A program made the position numbers and the translations under genes. Of a stretch of DNA of 64,000 nucleotides, positions 23,031 to 32,543 are shown in pieces. The DNA is taken from assembly GCA_964437415.1 (NCBI GenBank), contig CAYTGN010000006.1:127232-191231 (forward strand), written 5' to 3'. Each line of letters opens with the position of its first letter. Positions within the stretch are counted from its first letter, which is position 1. The DNA comes from CADEDV01 sp964437415. Lineage in GTDB: Bacteria > Bacteroidota > Bacteroidia > Chitinophagales > Chitinophagaceae. A model generated the notes under the pieces. The model was given only the letters and a program-made list of their open reading frames with translations. It searched no databases and was not told the origin of the DNA.

Positions 23031-23650
23031 AACTGCTTCAGCTCAATCATATTCCGGTTCAGTTTCACCAATCCTCTTTGTTCCATCTTTTTCAACAGGC
23101 GGGAGATGACTTCACGGGAACTGTTGAGATCGGCTGCAATTTGCTGATGCGATACTTCGATGGTTACCTGGCCGCTTACAGAGGCTTGTTTCTTCAGGTA
23201 AGCCGACAGTCGCTCGTCCATATTATGAAAAGCCACGCTGTCCAGTACAGCCAGCAGATCATCAAACCGGCTGCGATAGGTTTGGATGACAAACTGGTTC
23301 CAGCTTTTATACTTACGCATCAGGTCTTCCACTACCTGCACGGGTATCATCAGCAGTTCTGTATCTTCTTCTGCTATGGCTGTGATTTCGCTTGTTTGCG
23401 ACTGTAGCATGCAGATCATCGAAACGGCACAGGCCTGCCCGGGTCCGAGATAATACATGAGAAATTCGCTCCCTTCGCCATTTTGCCTGTAAATCTTTAT
23501 CCGGCCTTCCAGTATCAGCACTGCGGATTTTATGTATTGCCCGGTTCGCATGATGATGTCGCCGGTGTTGAACCGACGTTCGACCGCCTGTTCACTGATG
23601 GCAGCCAGCAGGTCGGGTTCAAATTGCGGAAAGAGATTTTTCAATTCCAT
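23027..23650 (-). CDS. Crp/Fnr-family regulator, likely controller of the sulfur cluster
   Basis: The 207-residue protein has a cNMP-binding-fold sensor domain and a C-terminal helix-turn-helix (VSHQQIAADLNSSREVISRL). The recognition helix carries SREVISR, with Arg-Glu and Arg spaced as Arg180, Glu181 and Arg185 of E. coli CRP, which read GTGA half-sites. This fits the GTGAC/GTCAC palindromes found six times in this cluster. The sensor domain holds two Cys (74 and 80, GQACAVSMICML) that could sense sulfide or persulfide; no FNR-type Fe-S cysteine set is seen. It starts 8 bp after the murF stop, so it is probably cotranscribed with murF. Confidence 0.9.
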   Translation of the reverse strand: MELKNLFPQFEPDLLAAISEQAVERRFNTGDIIMRTGQYIKSAVLILEGRIKIYRQNGEGSEFLMYYLGPGQACAVSMICMLQSQTSEITAIAEEDTELLMIPVQVVEDLMRKYKSWNQFVIQTYRSRFDDLLAVLDSVAFHNMDERLSAYLKKQASVSGQVTIEVSHQQIAADLNSSREVISRLLKKMEQRGLVKLNRNMIELKQL

Positions 23651-23658
23651 AATAATGG

Positions 23659-24939
23659 TTATGTGTCCAGTACTTTTTCCATCGCCATGCTGCGGCTTCC
23701 TTTGATGAGGAAATAAGTGTTTTCAAAACGTTGCTGCTGCAGCCATTCTTTGGTTTGCAAAGCATTTTCAAATTTCAAAAACGGGTGCTCCGTTTTCATG
23801 AAATCACCACCCACCAGCGCTACATGTTCCCATTTGTGTTGTTTCAACTGGTCAATAATGTTTTTATGTTCTTCTATACTGTCGTTACCCAATTCTGCCA
23901 TGGCGCCAAGCACCAGCACTTTTTTGCCTGCATGCAATTTGGCAAAATTGTCAATGGCCAGTTTCATGCTGCTGGGATTGGCATTGTATGCATCCAGAAT
24001 TATTTTATTCGTTCCTTTTTCAATCAGTTGTGATCGGCTGTTGGAAGGAGCATAGTTTTCAATTGCCGACCTGATACTGGCTGCAGGCACTCCAAAATGT
24101 TTGCCCACGCAAACTGCCGCCAGCACATTGGGCAGGTTATAATCTCCTACTAATTGTGTCCGGATTGTTTCTGTATCCATTCCTATTGTGATATCAACTG
24201 ACAGAAAAGGTTCGCTTTGTGCAACGGTTCCGTTAACATCAGCATTGGCCGTTCCATATTTTATAACAACAGGTATGCCTTTGCTCATTTCAGTCAAGTA
24301 ATCATAATCCTGCATGACGAAAGCAGTGCCTTTGTGGCTACGCAAATAATCAAACAGTTCTCCTTTCCCTTTTCTTACACCTTCTATGCTGCCAAAACCT
24401 TCAAGATGGGCCTTCCCGCAATTGGTAATAAGTCCATGCGTTGGCATTGCATATTCGCAATAAGAGGCGATCTCTTTTTGGTGATTGGCGCCCATTTCAA
24501 TCACAGCCATCTCCGCATCGCTTTTTATTTTCAGCAAAGTCAATGGCACACCAATATGATTGTTCAGGTTGCCTTCGGTGGTGTACGTTTTTAAAGAAGT
24601 TGAGAGTACAGCATGTATCAGCTCTTTGGTAGTTGTTTTGCCGTTGCTGCCGGTGATGGCAAGAAAAGGGATCTTAAACTGTTGCCGGTGATACTTGGCT
24701 AATTGCTGCAAGGCTGTCAGCACATCAGGGACAAGCATCGTCTTGCCGGGTACCTCATAAGCCGATTCATCAATAACGGCACAGACAGCGCCGCTTTCAA
24801 TAGCTTTCTGCGCAAAAGCATTACCATTAAAATTATCACCTTTCAGGGCAAAGAAAATATCACCGGGTTTTAGTTTCCGGGTGTCGGTTTGCACGGAAGG
24901 GTATTTCCTGTAAATGTTATAAAGTTCTTCAACAGGCAT
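23659..24939 (-). CDS. murF: UDP-N-acetylmuramoyl-tripeptide--D-alanyl-D-alanine ligase
   Basis: This cytosolic Mur ligase adds D-Ala-D-Ala to the peptidoglycan precursor using ATP. The ATP loop is AITGSNGKTTTKE, followed by the Mur-ligase segments TEGNLNNHIGVPLTLL and VIEMGANHQKEI, and DAYNANPSSM in the C-terminal part. The ATG at 24939 is preferred over a TTG at 24945; the protein has 426 residues. It lies between gldJ and the Crp/Fnr gene. The gldJ-murF pairing is also found in Flavobacterium. Confidence 0.95.
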   Translation of the reverse strand: MPVEELYNIYRKYPSVQTDTRKLKPGDIFFALKGDNFNGNAFAQKAIESGAVCAVIDESAYEVPGKTMLVPDVLTALQQLAKYHRQQFKIPFLAITGSNGKTTTKELIHAVLSTSLKTYTTEGNLNNHIGVPLTLLKIKSDAEMAVIEMGANHQKEIASYCEYAMPTHGLITNCGKAHLEGFGSIEGVRKGKGELFDYLRSHKGTAFVMQDYDYLTEMSKGIPVVIKYGTANADVNGTVAQSEPFLSVDITIGMDTETIRTQLVGDYNLPNVLAAVCVGKHFGVPAASIRSAIENYAPSNSRSQLIEKGTNKIILDAYNANPSSMKLAIDNFAKLHAGKKVLVLGAMAELGNDSIEEHKNIIDQLKQHKWEHVALVGGDFMKTEHPFLKFENALQTKEWLQQQRFENTYFLIKGSRSMAMEKVLDT

Positions 24940-24974
24940 AAGCAAAAGTAATCTTCATCAGGGGAATAAAAAGA

Positions 24975-25003
24975 AAACCCCCGTCTTGATGTGACAGGGG
25001 TTT
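24975..25003 (-). terminator. Intrinsic terminator after gldJ
   Basis: AAACCCC (24975-24981) pairs with GGGGTTT (24997-25003) with a 15-nt loop. On the minus strand the stem is followed by TCTTTTTATT. It sits between the gldJ stop and murF. Confidence 0.75.
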
Positions 25004-25022
25004 AAGATTTATGAAAGCTAAC

Positions 25023-26573
25023 TTAACGTTTTTGTCTGCGGGTCTTGTAGTGCTGACCGGTTTTACGTTTGTTTCCTTCGGGGCTACCCATGCGGTCCAT
25101 TGCACAGCGAAAACCCAATGTACTCATAGCCTGTTCTTCTTCCAGGAAACGGCGGGCACCGGGACTGAGCCAATAGGCCCTGTCATTCCAGCTACCACCT
25201 TTGTATACTCTTGAATGATCACTTACCAATGTAGTGAGACCATAACCGTAGGATGCTTGTGACAGCGAATCACCATCCAGGAAGTTGATTACATTACCTC
25301 TTTGATAGTTGCGACGGTCTTTGCTTTCAGCATCCGTCACATCTCTCATTTTTACACGACCCATGCTGTCAACTTCTGCCTCACCGTTTGCATTCTTATA
25401 CAATGTCTGGAATTTATTACCACGAACAGGAGCTACATCGTCGGCATCTAAAAGCGTCAAAGGACGATAAACGTCAAACACCCACTCACTAACGTTTCCG
25501 GCCATGTTATAAATACCAAAACCATTGGGGTAGAAAGATTTTACTGGGGCAGTGTAGAATGCACGGTCGTTCAAACCACCGGCTGTACCGGCCACATCAC
25601 CGCTACCTCTTTTAAAGTTTGCAAGAAACTGACCCTGCCAGCTTCCGCGGCGGGTATCACGAAGACCATTCACATTATGTGCCCAGGGATAAATTTGTTT
25701 GTTGGATTGTAATTCTTCCCCTCTTTTACCTTCTTTAATGCTGGGGCGGGGGTTTTGGTTGATCAAACCGTAAGCTGCATATTCCCATTCTGCTTCCATC
25801 GGCAGGCGATAATCCGGCAACATGATACCATCTTCCATGGTAACTGTAGTGCGGGGCTGGCCCTGTGGAGTTTGCAGCGGGTTCTTTTTAGAAGTAGCAG
25901 TTTTGCCGGGAGCGGTTTGATACAATCCCAGCAAATATGATTTGGTAGTAAAATTATTTTCCTGTTGCTGGCCTTGTACGGCTTGTTTGTTTACATAACC
26001 TTTATCCAGCAGAATGCCTTCATTCACACGGTCGCTTCTCCACTGGCAGAAAACATAGGCTTGTTTCCAGCTTACACCCACCACCGGGTAGTCATTGAAA
26101 CCAGGATGGCGGAAATAATATTCAACCAGTGGTTCATTGTAACTCAATTCGCTTCTCCAAACTAAAGTGTCGGGCAAAGCAGCCTCATGTATCGGTATAT
26201 TTGCCGGATCGGAAGGATCAAAGACCCTGTTGAGCCAGTGAATATATTCACGATAGTGAACGTTGGCTACTTCGGTACGATCAATGTAAAAGGAGGGAAC
26301 CGACACACGGCGGGGAATATTATTCCAGTCGCCCATGACATCTTCATCCGTTTGTCCCATGGTGAAGGTACCACCCTGCACAAACACAAGCCCGGGGCCG
26401 AGACCCTGGTCCTTGGATTTGGCCACCTGGTAGCCGCCCATGTTTTTGTCATTATAATTCCATCCGGTTACATCGGATTTGTCGTGTTTCTTTTTGCCAA
26501 AAAGGCCTTTGCCCTTACAAGAGGCAAGCAACACGACACAGGATAAGAGGATAGTTAAGTTTTTCAATTTCAT
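25023..26573 (-). CDS. gldJ: Gliding-motility/T9SS lipoprotein GldJ
   Basis: The 516-residue lipoprotein has a lipobox VVLLASC (Cys at 19) and an FGE-sulfatase-like (SUMF1) fold: GLVFVQGGTFTMGQTDED, FYIDRTEVANVHYREYI, VVGVSWKQAYVFCQWRSDR, YRLPMEAEWEYAA, MAGNVSEWV and YKGGSWNDRAYWL. GldJ and GldK share this fold. The neighbours murF, porU and porV match the gldJ locus of Flavobacterium johnsoniae, so GldJ is favoured over GldK. It is an outer-membrane lipoprotein needed for type IX secretion and gliding. The ATG at 26573 is chosen over 26585 as the natural signal-peptide start. Confidence 0.88.
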   Translation of the reverse strand: MKLKNLTILLSCVVLLASCKGKGLFGKKKHDKSDVTGWNYNDKNMGGYQVAKSKDQGLGPGLVFVQGGTFTMGQTDEDVMGDWNNIPRRVSVPSFYIDRTEVANVHYREYIHWLNRVFDPSDPANIPIHEAALPDTLVWRSELSYNEPLVEYYFRHPGFNDYPVVGVSWKQAYVFCQWRSDRVNEGILLDKGYVNKQAVQGQQQENNFTTKSYLLGLYQTAPGKTATSKKNPLQTPQGQPRTTVTMEDGIMLPDYRLPMEAEWEYAAYGLINQNPRPSIKEGKRGEELQSNKQIYPWAHNVNGLRDTRRGSWQGQFLANFKRGSGDVAGTAGGLNDRAFYTAPVKSFYPNGFGIYNMAGNVSEWVFDVYRPLTLLDADDVAPVRGNKFQTLYKNANGEAEVDSMGRVKMRDVTDAESKDRRNYQRGNVINFLDGDSLSQASYGYGLTTLVSDHSRVYKGGSWNDRAYWLSPGARRFLEEEQAMSTLGFRCAMDRMGSPEGNKRKTGQHYKTRRQKR

Positions 26574-26752
26574 TGCTTTTTGCATAAACCTATGAATTGG
26601 AATAGTTTTAACGCCAGCCGGGGTTAAAATATTGCACTTTCAAAAGAATTTACCCGGTGCGACTGCGAATATAGGCTGTTTGAAAATATATTAATACGCA
26701 TAAATACCTTTTTAAGCAGGGGAAATTCCCTTTAATTTAGAGTTTTGCAGTC

Positions 26753-29700
26753 ATGAGGTCAACCCGGTATGCCGCCACCCTGGTAAGCTTTTTTTTCTTG
26801 TCAATTTTGGCAACGGCGCAGCGTAGCTACCGGCCAAACTCAGTGCTGGCTTCAGGCAACTGGTTTAAGCTGGCGGTGAAAGGCCCCGGAGTTTATAAAA
26901 TTGACCTTGCTTTGCTCAACAGTCTTGGTGTAAGTACAGGGAGTCTCAGTTCATCATCACTCAGGCTTTATGGAAATAGCGGGCAAATGCTGGCCGAGGC
27001 CAACAACGGCCCATGGACAGATGACCTGTATGAAAATGCTATCCTTGTGGTGGATGGCGGCGACGGAATTCTGAATGGCCCGGATCACATTCTTTTTTAT
27101 GCACCGGGGCCTGATAAATGGATAAAGGATTCGGCCAACCAGCGGTTTACCCATCTAAAAAATATTTACAGCGACAGCGCTTATTATTTTCTGTCTGTGG
27201 GTGGTAATGGCAAACGGATCAGCAATGCCCCGCCATCTGCGCCACCGGTTGTTTCAGTAAACAGTTTCAGCGAACGTTATTTTCATGAATTAGACACGGT
27301 CAATTTTTTGGCAAGCGGGAGGGAGTGGTTTGGTGAAGAATTTTCTGATATGCCCGGCAGAACCACGACAAGAAATTTCTTCGTCAATATCCCGGGCATA
27401 CTGCCCAATTCACCGGTTACCCTGATCAGCCAGTGTGTGGCAAGATCGGTCGGGGCAGCCAGCCGGTTTGATATACGGCTCAATAACCAGGCAATGGGTT
27501 CAATGAACATCAATCCTGTGAGTGGAGGACAATATGACCTGTTTGCACAGCAGTCAATAGCTATTTTCAGCAGCATTTCATCGTCAGTAAACAACACTGT
27601 TGGGTTTACCTATGTTCCAGGCGGGTTCAATGCACAGGGCTGGCTCAACTGGTTTGATTTTTTTTGCAGAAGACAACTTTCAATGGCGGGAACAGGTCAG
27701 TTGCTTTTTCGTGACTGGCAGTCGGTGGGTAGCGGCAATATTGCAGAATTCATCATCAATGATGCACCTGCCGGTACGGAAGTGTGGGATGTGACGGACC
27801 TGCTGAATCCACAACAAATGAATGGTTCGCAAACAGGAAGTCAATACCGTTTCACAAACGATGCAACAAGATTAAGAGAGTATGTTGCTTTCACCAATAC
27901 TGGCTTATTGTCACCGGTTGCTTTAGGCCGCATAAATAACCAGAACCTGCACAACAGCACACCTGCAGATTATATTATCATAGCACACCCTCCGTTTTTG
28001 CCACAGGCACAAAGGCTGGCGCAACTGCACCAGCAGCAAAGCGGTTTGCGAACAACAATAGTGACCACCGCTCAGGTGTTTAATGAATTTGGCAGCGGCA
28101 GTCCCGATCCGGCAGCGATCAGGGACTTTGTAAAAATGTACCATGATAAATATGGCAACGACCCGGCCAATCGTCTTCGTTACCTGCTGTTGTTTGGCGA
28201 TGCCTCTTATGATTATAAGAACCGCATCAGCAACAACACGAACTATGTGCCGGCATGGGAAAACAATTTTTCGTTGGATCCGCTCTCCACTTACGCTTCG
28301 GATGATTTTTTTGGTTTTTTAGATGATAATGAAGATATCAATTCGGGTCTCATCATTAATTATCTTGATATCGGCATCGGAAGGGTGCCTGCAAAAAACA
28401 ACGATGAAGCAAAAAATTTTGTTGACAAGGTAGAAACCTATTTCAAAAGCGAAAGCCTTGGCCCCTGGAGAAATAACATCACCTTTATTGCCGATGATGA
28501 AGACGGCAACCTGCACCTGAATGATGCAGAAATCCTTACTGCCACCACAGCTACTTCATCGCCATGGTTAAATCAGCAAAAGATCTATCTCGATGCTTTT
28601 CAGCAGGAGAGTGGTGCCGGCGGAAGCCGCTACCCCCTGGCCAACCAGGCGATCAACAACCAGGTGTATAATGGCACGTTGATCTGGAATTACAATGGGC
28701 ACGGCGGTTCAAGAAGACTGGCCGAAGAAACCATCCTTGATCAGGAAATTGTGAATGGCTGGAATAACCCCAGTCGCCTGCCCTTGTTCATCACTGCCAC
28801 CTGCGATTTCGCTCCTTATGATAACCCGGCCATCAATTCAATTGGCGAAAACATTTTGTTGCGGCCAAAAACCGGCAGCATTGCCCTGATGACAACCACC
28901 CGTGTGGTGTTTGCTTTCAGCAACCGGGTGATGAATGATAATTACCTGCGGCTGGCATTGCAACCTGATGCAAATGGCCGTTACAAAAGTTTGGGTGATG
29001 CCGTTAAAGAAGCCAAAAACTTTACTTATCAGACCTCTGGTGATGTGTCCAATAACCGAAAGTTTACCTTGCTCGGCGACCCGGCGCTTACTTTAGGATT
29101 TCCCAGGCATAAAGTGAGGGTTACTGCAGTGAACGGTATCCCCGCTGTACAGGCTGATACACTCAGCGCCACTGAAAATGTGACCATCGAAGGCGAAGTG
29201 ACCGACTTGCAGGATAACCTGCTCAGCGGTTTCGGTGGGACAGCTTATGCTTCGGTCTATGATAAACCTCAAACCGTTTCAACATTAGCCAATGACCCCG
29301 GCAGCCAGGTGACCAACTTCCAGTTGCAATCCAATTTATTGTTCAAAGGAAAAGCAACAGTTACCAGTGGCCGTTTTTCTTTTTCTTTTAAAGTGCCAAA
29401 AGACATCAACTACCAGTTTGGCAATGGCCGGCTAAGCCTTTATGCCGAGAATGGGTCAGAAGACGCTACCGGGTTGTTTACCCAATTTATTGTGGGTGGC
29501 AATGCTACCAATGCTCCCGATGATGAAGAAGGTCCGGAAATAAAGCCCTACCTGAATGATGAACGCTTTGTGAATGGCGGCATTACCAACGAAACCCCAT
29601 TGCTTATCGTGAAGCTGGCCGATTCATCCGGTATCAACACGGTTGGCACAGGAATCGGGCATGATCTTGTGGCTACACTCGACAACGACAACCGGCAGTT

Positions 29701-30181
29701 TTTTATCCTCAACGAATTTTACCAGGGTGAGCAGGACAGCTACCGGCAGGGGACTGTTCGCTTTCAGATGCCAACGCTGGAACCCGGGCCACACAGCCTC
29801 CGGATCAAAGCCTGGGATGTGCTGAATAATTCCAATGAAGCGATATTGGAATTTACCGTGGCCAAAAACGAGGAATTAATGCTCAGTCATGTGCTGAATT
29901 ATCCTAATCCGTTCAGCACCCGGACCAGCTTTTGGTTTGAGCATAATAAGCCCGGGCAGAATCTGCGGGTAAAACTGCAAATATTTACACTTAGTGGACG
30001 GATAATAAAGATGATAGAGCAAACAATAAACACCCCCGGAAACCGTTCAATTGAACTGGAATGGGATGGCCGTGATGAGTACGGCGATAAGGTGGCACGG
30101 GGAACTTATCTTTACCGCCTGACCGTGATAGCCCCGGGTGGTCTAAAAAAAGAGAAAATTGAGAAACTGGTAGTATTTTAG
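26753..30181 (+). CDS. porU: Type IX secretion sortase PorU
   Basis: The 1142-residue gingipain-like C25 peptidase acts at the cell surface, cleaving the C-terminal signal of T9SS substrates and attaching them to lipopolysaccharide. A signal peptide is present (ends ...LATAQRSY). Catalytic His650 is in WNYNGHGGSRRLAEE and catalytic Cys684 in ITATCDFAPYDNP. The C-terminus reads LNYPNPFSTRTSFWFEHN...LSGRIIK...WDGRDEYG, the FlgD-like end typical of PorU. It is divergent from gldJ and followed 76 bp later by porV. Confidence 0.95.
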   Translation: MRSTRYAATLVSFFFLSILATAQRSYRPNSVLASGNWFKLAVKGPGVYKIDLALLNSLGVSTGSLSSSSLRLYGNSGQMLAEANNGPWTDDLYENAILVVDGGDGILNGPDHILFYAPGPDKWIKDSANQRFTHLKNIYSDSAYYFLSVGGNGKRISNAPPSAPPVVSVNSFSERYFHELDTVNFLASGREWFGEEFSDMPGRTTTRNFFVNIPGILPNSPVTLISQCVARSVGAASRFDIRLNNQAMGSMNINPVSGGQYDLFAQQSIAIFSSISSSVNNTVGFTYVPGGFNAQGWLNWFDFFCRRQLSMAGTGQLLFRDWQSVGSGNIAEFIINDAPAGTEVWDVTDLLNPQQMNGSQTGSQYRFTNDATRLREYVAFTNTGLLSPVALGRINNQNLHNSTPADYIIIAHPPFLPQAQRLAQLHQQQSGLRTTIVTTAQVFNEFGSGSPDPAAIRDFVKMYHDKYGNDPANRLRYLLLFGDASYDYKNRISNNTNYVPAWENNFSLDPLSTYASDDFFGFLDDNEDINSGLIINYLDIGIGRVPAKNNDEAKNFVDKVETYFKSESLGPWRNNITFIADDEDGNLHLNDAEILTATTATSSPWLNQQKIYLDAFQQESGAGGSRYPLANQAINNQVYNGTLIWNYNGHGGSRRLAEETILDQEIVNGWNNPSRLPLFITATCDFAPYDNPAINSIGENILLRPKTGSIALMTTTRVVFAFSNRVMNDNYLRLALQPDANGRYKSLGDAVKEAKNFTYQTSGDVSNNRKFTLLGDPALTLGFPRHKVRVTAVNGIPAVQADTLSATENVTIEGEVTDLQDNLLSGFGGTAYASVYDKPQTVSTLANDPGSQVTNFQLQSNLLFKGKATVTSGRFSFSFKVPKDINYQFGNGRLSLYAENGSEDATGLFTQFIVGGNATNAPDDEEGPEIKPYLNDERFVNGGITNETPLLIVKLADSSGINTVGTGIGHDLVATLDNDNRQFFILNEFYQGEQDSYRQGTVRFQMPTLEPGPHSLRIKAWDVLNNSNEAILEFTVAKNEELMLSHVLNYPNPFSTRTSFWFEHNKPGQNLRVKLQIFTLSGRIIKMIEQTINTPGNRSIELEWDGRDEYGDKVARGTYLYRLTVIAPGGLKKEKIEKLVVF

Positions 30182-30257
30182 CCCCCCAAAATGATCCAAT
30201 ATTTTATCTGTTTTTTGTTAAAACCCATATATTTACACCAATATTAAAAACTTACAA

Positions 30258-31403
30258 ATGAGACCAACTGCTGTAAAACTAACTGCCAGCATTCTGCTAT
30301 TTTGTGGTTTATCTTCTGCTGTTAAAGCACAAAGCGATATCAACGTAGTGACCACCGCTGTTCCTTTCCTGAGGATTTCACCCGATGCCCGTTCAGGCGG
30401 TATGGGTGATCTTGGCGTTGCCACTTCACCCGATGCAAGTGCAGGATTCTGGAACATTGGTAAAGTAGCTTTTAATGAATCAAAATCCGGAGTGGTGGCT
30501 TCTTACACACCCTGGCTGAAACAAGTGGCCGACGATGTATTCCTGGCTGCTTTGGCTGGTTATGTAAAATTGGATGATGACCAGGCGATAAATGCTTCTA
30601 TGCGTTATTTCAGCCTTGGTAATATCCAGTTTACGGATGGTTTGGGTAACCTGCAGGGCTCCGGTAAACCCCGTGAGTTCAGTATTGACGTTGGTTATTC
30701 CCGCAGGCTGTCTGCTAAAACAGGTATCGGTTTGTCACTGAGATATATCAATTCTAACCTTGCTGCCGGCGCTGTTTCTGCCACAGGAACCTACAAAGTA
30801 GGTAGCGCTGTAGCCGCTGACCTCGGTTTTTACCATGATGGCAAAAATGAAGCTGGTGATGGCTGGTCTTTTGGCGCCACTTTGAACAACCTCGGTTCTA
30901 AGATCGCTTATACTGACAATGCCGATCAGAAAGATTTTATCCCTGCCAACCTCGGGTTAGGAACTACTTATACTAAGAATTTCAACGAAAGCAATAAGAT
31001 CACTTTTGGGTTGGATGTAAACAAGCTGCTGGTGCCCACTCCCCCGTCCAACCCCACTGCACAGGATATTGCTGACTACAGAAGCAAAGGCGTGGTAGGT
31101 AGCTGGTTCAGTTCATTCGGTGATGCACCAGGTGGTTTCAGCGAAGAAATGAGAGAATTCCAGATCTCAGCCGGCGCTGAATACTGGTATAACAACCAGT
31201 TTGCACTGCGTGGTGGTTATTTCTGGGAGCACCAGGATAAAGGCAACCGTCGTTATTTCACCATGGGGTTGGGTGTTAAATACAATGTATTTGGTATCAA
31301 CTTTGCTTACCTGCTGCCCTCTGGTAGTGGTGTGAGCCAAAACCCGCTGTCAAACACACTGCGTTTCTCCATCCTGTTCGATTTGGATGGCGAGGCCAAA
31401 TAA
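30258..31403 (+). CDS. porV: Type IX secretion outer-membrane protein PorV
   Basis: The 381-residue barrel of the FadL type has a signal peptide and the canonical N-terminal segment FLRISPDARSGGMGDLGVAT followed by DASAGFWN. PorV shuttles substrates from the translocon SprA to the PorU sortase at the outer membrane. It ends in an FSILFDLDGEAK-type strand. The stop is followed by a strong intrinsic terminator, so porU and porV form one unit. Confidence 0.95.
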   Translation: MRPTAVKLTASILLFCGLSSAVKAQSDINVVTTAVPFLRISPDARSGGMGDLGVATSPDASAGFWNIGKVAFNESKSGVVASYTPWLKQVADDVFLAALAGYVKLDDDQAINASMRYFSLGNIQFTDGLGNLQGSGKPREFSIDVGYSRRLSAKTGIGLSLRYINSNLAAGAVSATGTYKVGSAVAADLGFYHDGKNEAGDGWSFGATLNNLGSKIAYTDNADQKDFIPANLGLGTTYTKNFNESNKITFGLDVNKLLVPTPPSNPTAQDIADYRSKGVVGSWFSSFGDAPGGFSEEMREFQISAGAEYWYNNQFALRGGYFWEHQDKGNRRYFTMGLGVKYNVFGINFAYLLPSGSGVSQNPLSNTLRFSILFDLDGEAK

Positions 31404-31428
31404 TAAATACACAGTTTGCAAAACAATT

Positions 31429-31462
31429 AAAAAATGTCCTGCTATCCGGCAGGACATTTTTT
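31429..31462 (+). terminator. Intrinsic terminator after porV
   Basis: AAAAAATGTCCTGC (31429-31442) pairs perfectly with GCAGGACATTTTTT (31449-31462) across a 6-nt loop, giving a 14-bp stem ending in a T run. It separates porV from ispF. Confidence 0.92.
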
Positions 31463-31494
31463 ATTTCAGGATATTTGAGTTTTAAAACAACTAC

Positions 31495-31977
31495 ATGTCA
31501 TATCGGATAGGTTCAGGGGTAGATTTTCATCAGTTGGCAACGGGCATGGAATTGTGGATCGGTGGCGTAAAGATCGGACATCACAAAGGGGCTGTGGGTC
31601 ACAGCGACGCAGATGTGTTGCTCCATGCCATTTGTGATGCAATGCTCGGTGCTTTGTCTCTGGGTGATATTGGGGTTCATTTTCCCGACACCGATGCTTC
31701 CTATAAAAATATTGACAGTAAAATTTTACTCGAAAGAACCGCTTCACTTATTCAGCAGGAAGGCTATGCGGTGGTGAATGTGGACAGCACCCTTTGCCTG
31801 CAGGAACCTAAAATAAAACCATATGTGGAACAGATGCAGTCGGTGATTGCTGCTATTCTTGATATAGCTTTAAAAGACGTTTCCATTAAAGCCACCACTA
31901 CGGAAAAGATGGGATTTGTGGGCAGGGAAGAAGGGTTGGTCGCTTATGCTACCGTACTATTAAAGAAAAGAGAATAG
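31495..31977 (+). CDS. ispF: 2-C-methyl-D-erythritol 2,4-cyclodiphosphate synthase
   Basis: The 160-residue protein forms the cyclic diphosphate in the non-mevalonate isoprenoid pathway. Conserved segments are GSGVDFHQL (metal Asp and His), HSDADVLLHAICDAMLGA and DIGVHFPDTD, and TTTEKMGFVGREEG near the C-terminus. It is cytosolic and of normal length. It stands alone between the porV terminator and the dut gene. Confidence 0.97.
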   Translation: MSYRIGSGVDFHQLATGMELWIGGVKIGHHKGAVGHSDADVLLHAICDAMLGALSLGDIGVHFPDTDASYKNIDSKILLERTASLIQQEGYAVVNVDSTLCLQEPKIKPYVEQMQSVIAAILDIALKDVSIKATTTEKMGFVGREEGLVAYATVLLKKRE

Positions 31978-32091
31978 ATAACAGCGAATGGTGAATAGTT
32001 TACTTTAAACCGGGTATCATCCATGTTTTCATACTCATAATCCAACAACTATAAACCATAAACTTTTATCTGCCTCCCGTATCTTTGCCCG

Positions 32092-32535
32092 ATGCCAGTG
32101 ATTTCTGTTAAGATCATCAATCAATCCAACAATCCTTTACCTGAATATGCAACCAACGGTTCTTCCGGTATGGATGTGAGGGCAGCGTTGGAATCACCGC
32201 TTGCGATACAACCCATGGAAAGGGTGCTGGTGCCAACGGGTCTGTTTATCGAATTGCCCGTGGGATATGAATTGCAGGTCAGACCCCGCAGCGGGATGGC
32301 TATCAAACAGGGGATTACATGCCTCAACACACCCGGCACCATTGACGCTGATTACCGGGGAGAAATTAAGATAATATTGATCAACCTTTCGCAGCAGGAA
32401 CAGGTCATAAACCCCGGCGACCGCATTGCACAAATGGTGTTGCAGCAGGTGGAAAAGATAGAATGGGTGCCGGCGGCCGAAATAGCCATAACAGAACGAA
32501 ATGCCGGTGGCTTTGGCCATACTGGTAAACAATAA
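32092..32535 (+). CDS. dut: dUTP diphosphatase
   Basis: The 147-residue trimeric enzyme hydrolyses dUTP to dUMP and pyrophosphate, keeping uracil out of DNA and supplying dUMP. The five family motifs are visible: SGMDVRA, RPRSGMA, GTIDADYRGE, PGDRIAQMV and the C-terminal RNAGGFGHTG, which here has Asn-Ala where Gly-Ser/Thr is usual in other families. A DUF4292 lipoprotein gene follows 8 bp later, so the two may be cotranscribed. Confidence 0.96.
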   Translation: MPVISVKIINQSNNPLPEYATNGSSGMDVRAALESPLAIQPMERVLVPTGLFIELPVGYELQVRPRSGMAIKQGITCLNTPGTIDADYRGEIKIILINLSQQEQVINPGDRIAQMVLQQVEKIEWVPAAEIAITERNAGGFGHTGKQ

Positions 32536-32543
32536 GAGTCCTG

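Noticed and set aside
25023..26573. GldK rather than GldJ
   Set aside because: Both share the fold, but no gldL, gldM or gldN is adjacent, while murF, porU and porV match the gldJ locus.
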